This document shows positions 14,021-15,517 of a stretch of DNA of 15,517 nucleotides, one piece after another. The DNA comes from Lachnospiraceae bacterium UBA3785. GTDB lineage: Bacteria > Bacillota > Clostridia > Lachnospirales > Lachnospiraceae. A model generated the notes under the pieces. The model made no database searches, was not told where the DNA came from, and saw nothing but the letters and a program-made list of their open reading frames with translations. The position numbers and the translations under genes are program-made. Where the stretch lies: NCBI GenBank assembly GCA_002369495.1, contig DFFD01000095.1:1-15517 (forward strand), given 5' to 3'. The stretch's first letter is position 1. Every line of letters begins with the position of its first letter.

Positions 14021-14072
14021 AGAAGTCATGATGATTCGCATTTTCCGACATTTTTATGAGAGAGGTGTCTCT

Positions 14073-15221
14073 ATGAGCGAAACAACATCTTCCTTCTTCC
14101 CCTTAACGCCGCTGGAAGAAAACCTGAAGCGCTGCCTGGCCTTAAGGCCGGATATCTCCTCCCGCATCCTGACCGGGCAGGAGCTGGAACAGTACATCGG
14201 CTGGATGATGAGAACGTTCGGCCGCCAGGCGCAGGATCTTGCGCTGCTGTCCGACGTCGAAGGAGATTCCCGGGGAAGGATGCTGGAGCTGGGGCGGCAT
14301 ATCCTGAACGATCCCTCCGACCGCTCTTCACTGAAGGCTCTGTCCGATATCTGGGGCAACCAGAAGGAGGACGCCTACATCCGTCCCGACCAGGATCTCT
14401 CCGCCTGGAAAATGCTCCGCTATATGCCCGCCCACTGGCACAAAAACCAGTATTTTGAGATTTTCTATTCGCTTTCCGGCGACTGTCCGATCCATTTTCA
14501 AAATGAGGTCGTGACGATGAAGCCCGGCTCTGTCCTGATCGTGGCTCCGGGCGTCCTGCACGCGAACCCCTGCTATGCGGACGACCGGATACTGGTCTAT
14601 TACATGCTGCGCGCCACCACCTTTGACCGGGTATTCTGGAACCAGCTTCCGCCGGGGAATCTGATGTCTGCATTTTTCCGCAAAGCCTTAAGCGGGCAGC
14701 AGCCCAACTCCTGCCTGCTCTTTGAAACGGAAGGCGACGAGGAGATCTACCGGCTCATGGAGCGCATCTACGACGAATACCGACAGGAAGAGGCCTACTG
14801 CAACCAGATGATGCTCTCCTGCTTTTCCGCCTGCCTGGTCCTGCTTCTTCGGCGCTACGAAGGGACGGCGAGACTCCCCCGCTCGGAGGATTTCAAGTGG
14901 AAACATGAATTCTCCGCGATTCTGAGCTATATCCAGACGCATTTTGCCGACATGCGCATCACGGATCTCTGTGACCGCTTCCATTACAGCGAGCGCCAGA
15001 TCACACGCATTGTGCAGAAGTACACGGGACTCAGCTACGTGCAGCTCATCAACAAACTGCGCATGGAAAAAGCCGCGCAGCTTATACTGCGCGGCGATCT
15101 CACCATCGGACGTATCGCGGAAATGACCGGCTACTCCACCGTCAGCAGCTTCTACCGCTGCTTTGTCAGGTACTATGGGTGCACGCCCGTGGAGTACGGA
15201 AAAGCCCGTGCCGGAAAATGA
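14073..15221 (+). CDS. AraC-family transcriptional regulator with cupin-type sensor
   Basis: 382 residues from the ATG at 14073, which has AGAGAGGTG just upstream; the frame is open back to 13884 but that would run through the rhamnosidase start and both promoters. Residues 1-105 are helical, polar and unassigned. About 108-200 is an AraC-type cupin sensor (MPAHWHKNQYFEIFYSLSG with H121 and H123, then MKPGSVLIVAPGVLHA). About 288-376 are the two helix-turn-helix motifs (ITDLCDRFHYSERQITRIVQK, TIGRIAEMTGYSTVSSFYRCF) ending in the usual GCTPVEY. It is divergent from the rhamnosidase gene, so I infer a local activator that responds to rhamnose or a rhamnoside. It could equally respond to another sugar. 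The N-terminal extension before the cupin is longer than in many AraC proteins. SD bases sit in a small hairpin (AGAGA/TCTCT, 14059-14072) that may damp translation. Confidence 0.92.
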   Translation: MSETTSSFFPLTPLEENLKRCLALRPDISSRILTGQELEQYIGWMMRTFGRQAQDLALLSDVEGDSRGRMLELGRHILNDPSDRSSLKALSDIWGNQKEDAYIRPDQDLSAWKMLRYMPAHWHKNQYFEIFYSLSGDCPIHFQNEVVTMKPGSVLIVAPGVLHANPCYADDRILVYYMLRATTFDRVFWNQLPPGNLMSAFFRKALSGQQPNSCLLFETEGDEEIYRLMERIYDEYRQEEAYCNQMMLSCFSACLVLLLRRYEGTARLPRSEDFKWKHEFSAILSYIQTHFADMRITDLCDRFHYSERQITRIVQKYTGLSYVQLINKLRMEKAAQLILRGDLTIGRIAEMTGYSTVSSFYRCFVRYYGCTPVEYGKARAGK

Positions 15222-15246
15222 TCCGCTTTGACGTTTTACTAACTTC

Positions 15247-15517
15247 TTATTTCAGTTTGCCGTAGTCCTCATCCGAAACGGCTTCCAGCCATTCGGTTCC
15301 GGCCTCCTCTCCGGCGACCTCGATCGCAAGATGCGAGAACCAGACATCCGGAGCGGCACCGTGCCAGTGTTTGACTCCGGCCGGAATATTGATCACCTTG
15401 CCGGGCGTCATCTCGACCGCATCACTGCCCCATTCCTGATAATAGCCGCGGCCTCCGACGCAGATCAGCATCTGTCCGCCCCCGCTCTTCGCGTGGTGGA
15501 TATGCCAGTTGTTGCGG
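15247..15517 (-). CDS. Small cupin-domain protein, 5' end outside the window
   Basis: 89 codons plus a TAA stop (15247-15249) are visible; the gene enters from the right edge. The visible part is one cupin barrel: NNWHIHHAKSGGGQMLICVGG with a cluster of three histidines, then MTPGKVINIPAGVKHWHGAA with two more, then FSHLAIEV. An acidic tail follows (EEAGTEWLEAVSDEDYGKL). The KHWHGA motif is typical of cupins found alone or fused to carboxymuconolactone-decarboxylase-like domains, often annotated as quinone- or stress-related in anaerobes; the actual reaction is unknown. An internal ATG at 15469-15471 is not a good start because the frame before it already encodes the histidine motif. It converges with the AraC gene, with only 25 bases between the two stops and no hairpin seen there. 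Confidence 0.85.
   Translation of the reverse strand, partial: RNNWHIHHAKSGGGQMLICVGGRGYYQEWGSDAVEMTPGKVINIPAGVKHWHGAAPDVWFSHLAIEVAGEEAGTEWLEAVSDEDYGKLK

Larger units (their letters stand above)
13962..14054. repeat. Pair of direct repeats CGACATTTT in the divergent region
   Basis: CGACATTTT occurs at 13962-13970 and 14046-14054, on either side of the two divergent promoters. The offset is 84 bases, very near eight turns of B-DNA. The pair could bind one protein on the same helix face, as AraC-family dimers do when they loop DNA. It may be chance in an AT-rich gap. Confidence 0.35.

Noticed and set aside
13884..14072. N-terminal extension of the AraC protein by 63 residues
   Set aside because: It would overlap the divergent rhamnosidase gene's start and both promoters; ATG 14073 has a good ribosome binding site.
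15222..15246. Possible shared terminator between the converging AraC and cupin genes
   Set aside because: The 25 bases have T-rich stretches but no inverted repeat.

Overview
The window reads as chromosomal DNA of a GC-rich, saccharolytic low-redundancy Firmicute, most likely a gut or rumen clostridium of the Lachnospiraceae type. This is inferred from strong AGGAGG-type ribosome binding sites, sigma-A type promoters, phosphoketolase, an orphan LytTR regulator, a XRE-cupin/acyl-CoA synthetase pair and several glycoside hydrolases. The species cannot be told from the sequence. No transposase, integrase, CRISPR array, tRNA or rRNA was seen.

Layout. At 1-261 (minus) lies the 5' end of a phosphoketolase gene with a clear promoter. 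At 362-2202 (minus) an ECF sigma factor and its zinc-finger membrane anti-sigma factor overlap by 4 bases and share one promoter. Divergent from them, at 2402-3112 (plus), is a LytTR response regulator that starts at TTG and has no kinase beside it. It is followed by a terminator-like hairpin that overlaps a candidate promoter, and then by a 1001-residue GH3 glycosidase (3262-6267) with swapped domain order and three membrane helices. A strong terminator at 6285-6318 separates this from the minus-strand half of the window.

On the minus strand, 6362-8647 encodes a cytoplasmic GH2 glycosidase. The 314 bases upstream of it hold its promoter, a 9+9 inverted repeat, what looks like the amputated 3' end of an M20 peptidase gene, and a 49-base near-perfect palindrome. 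The palindrome abuts the stop of an acyl-CoA synthetase gene (8962-10656), which is preceded by its probable regulator, a XRE-cupin protein (10702-11250). Next is a GH78 alpha-L-rhamnosidase gene (11411-13939), divergent from an AraC-type regulator gene (14073-15221). A cupin gene runs off the right edge (15247-15517, minus).

How the parts may fit together (inference): GH3 (anchored outside the membrane), GH2 and GH78 (no signal peptides, so cytoplasmic) could take apart plant glycosides carrying glucose, galactose or glucuronate-like sugars and rhamnose. Phosphoketolase would feed pentose and hexose phosphates to acetyl phosphate. The AraC regulator most plausibly controls the rhamnosidase gene from a shared 133-base divergent region. 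No sugar transporter lies in the window. Most genes belong to well-known families. The less ordinary items are the membrane-anchored permuted GH3, the large unrecognised ectodomain of the anti-sigma factor, the degenerate receiver of the LytTR regulator, and the palindrome joined to the peptidase remnant.
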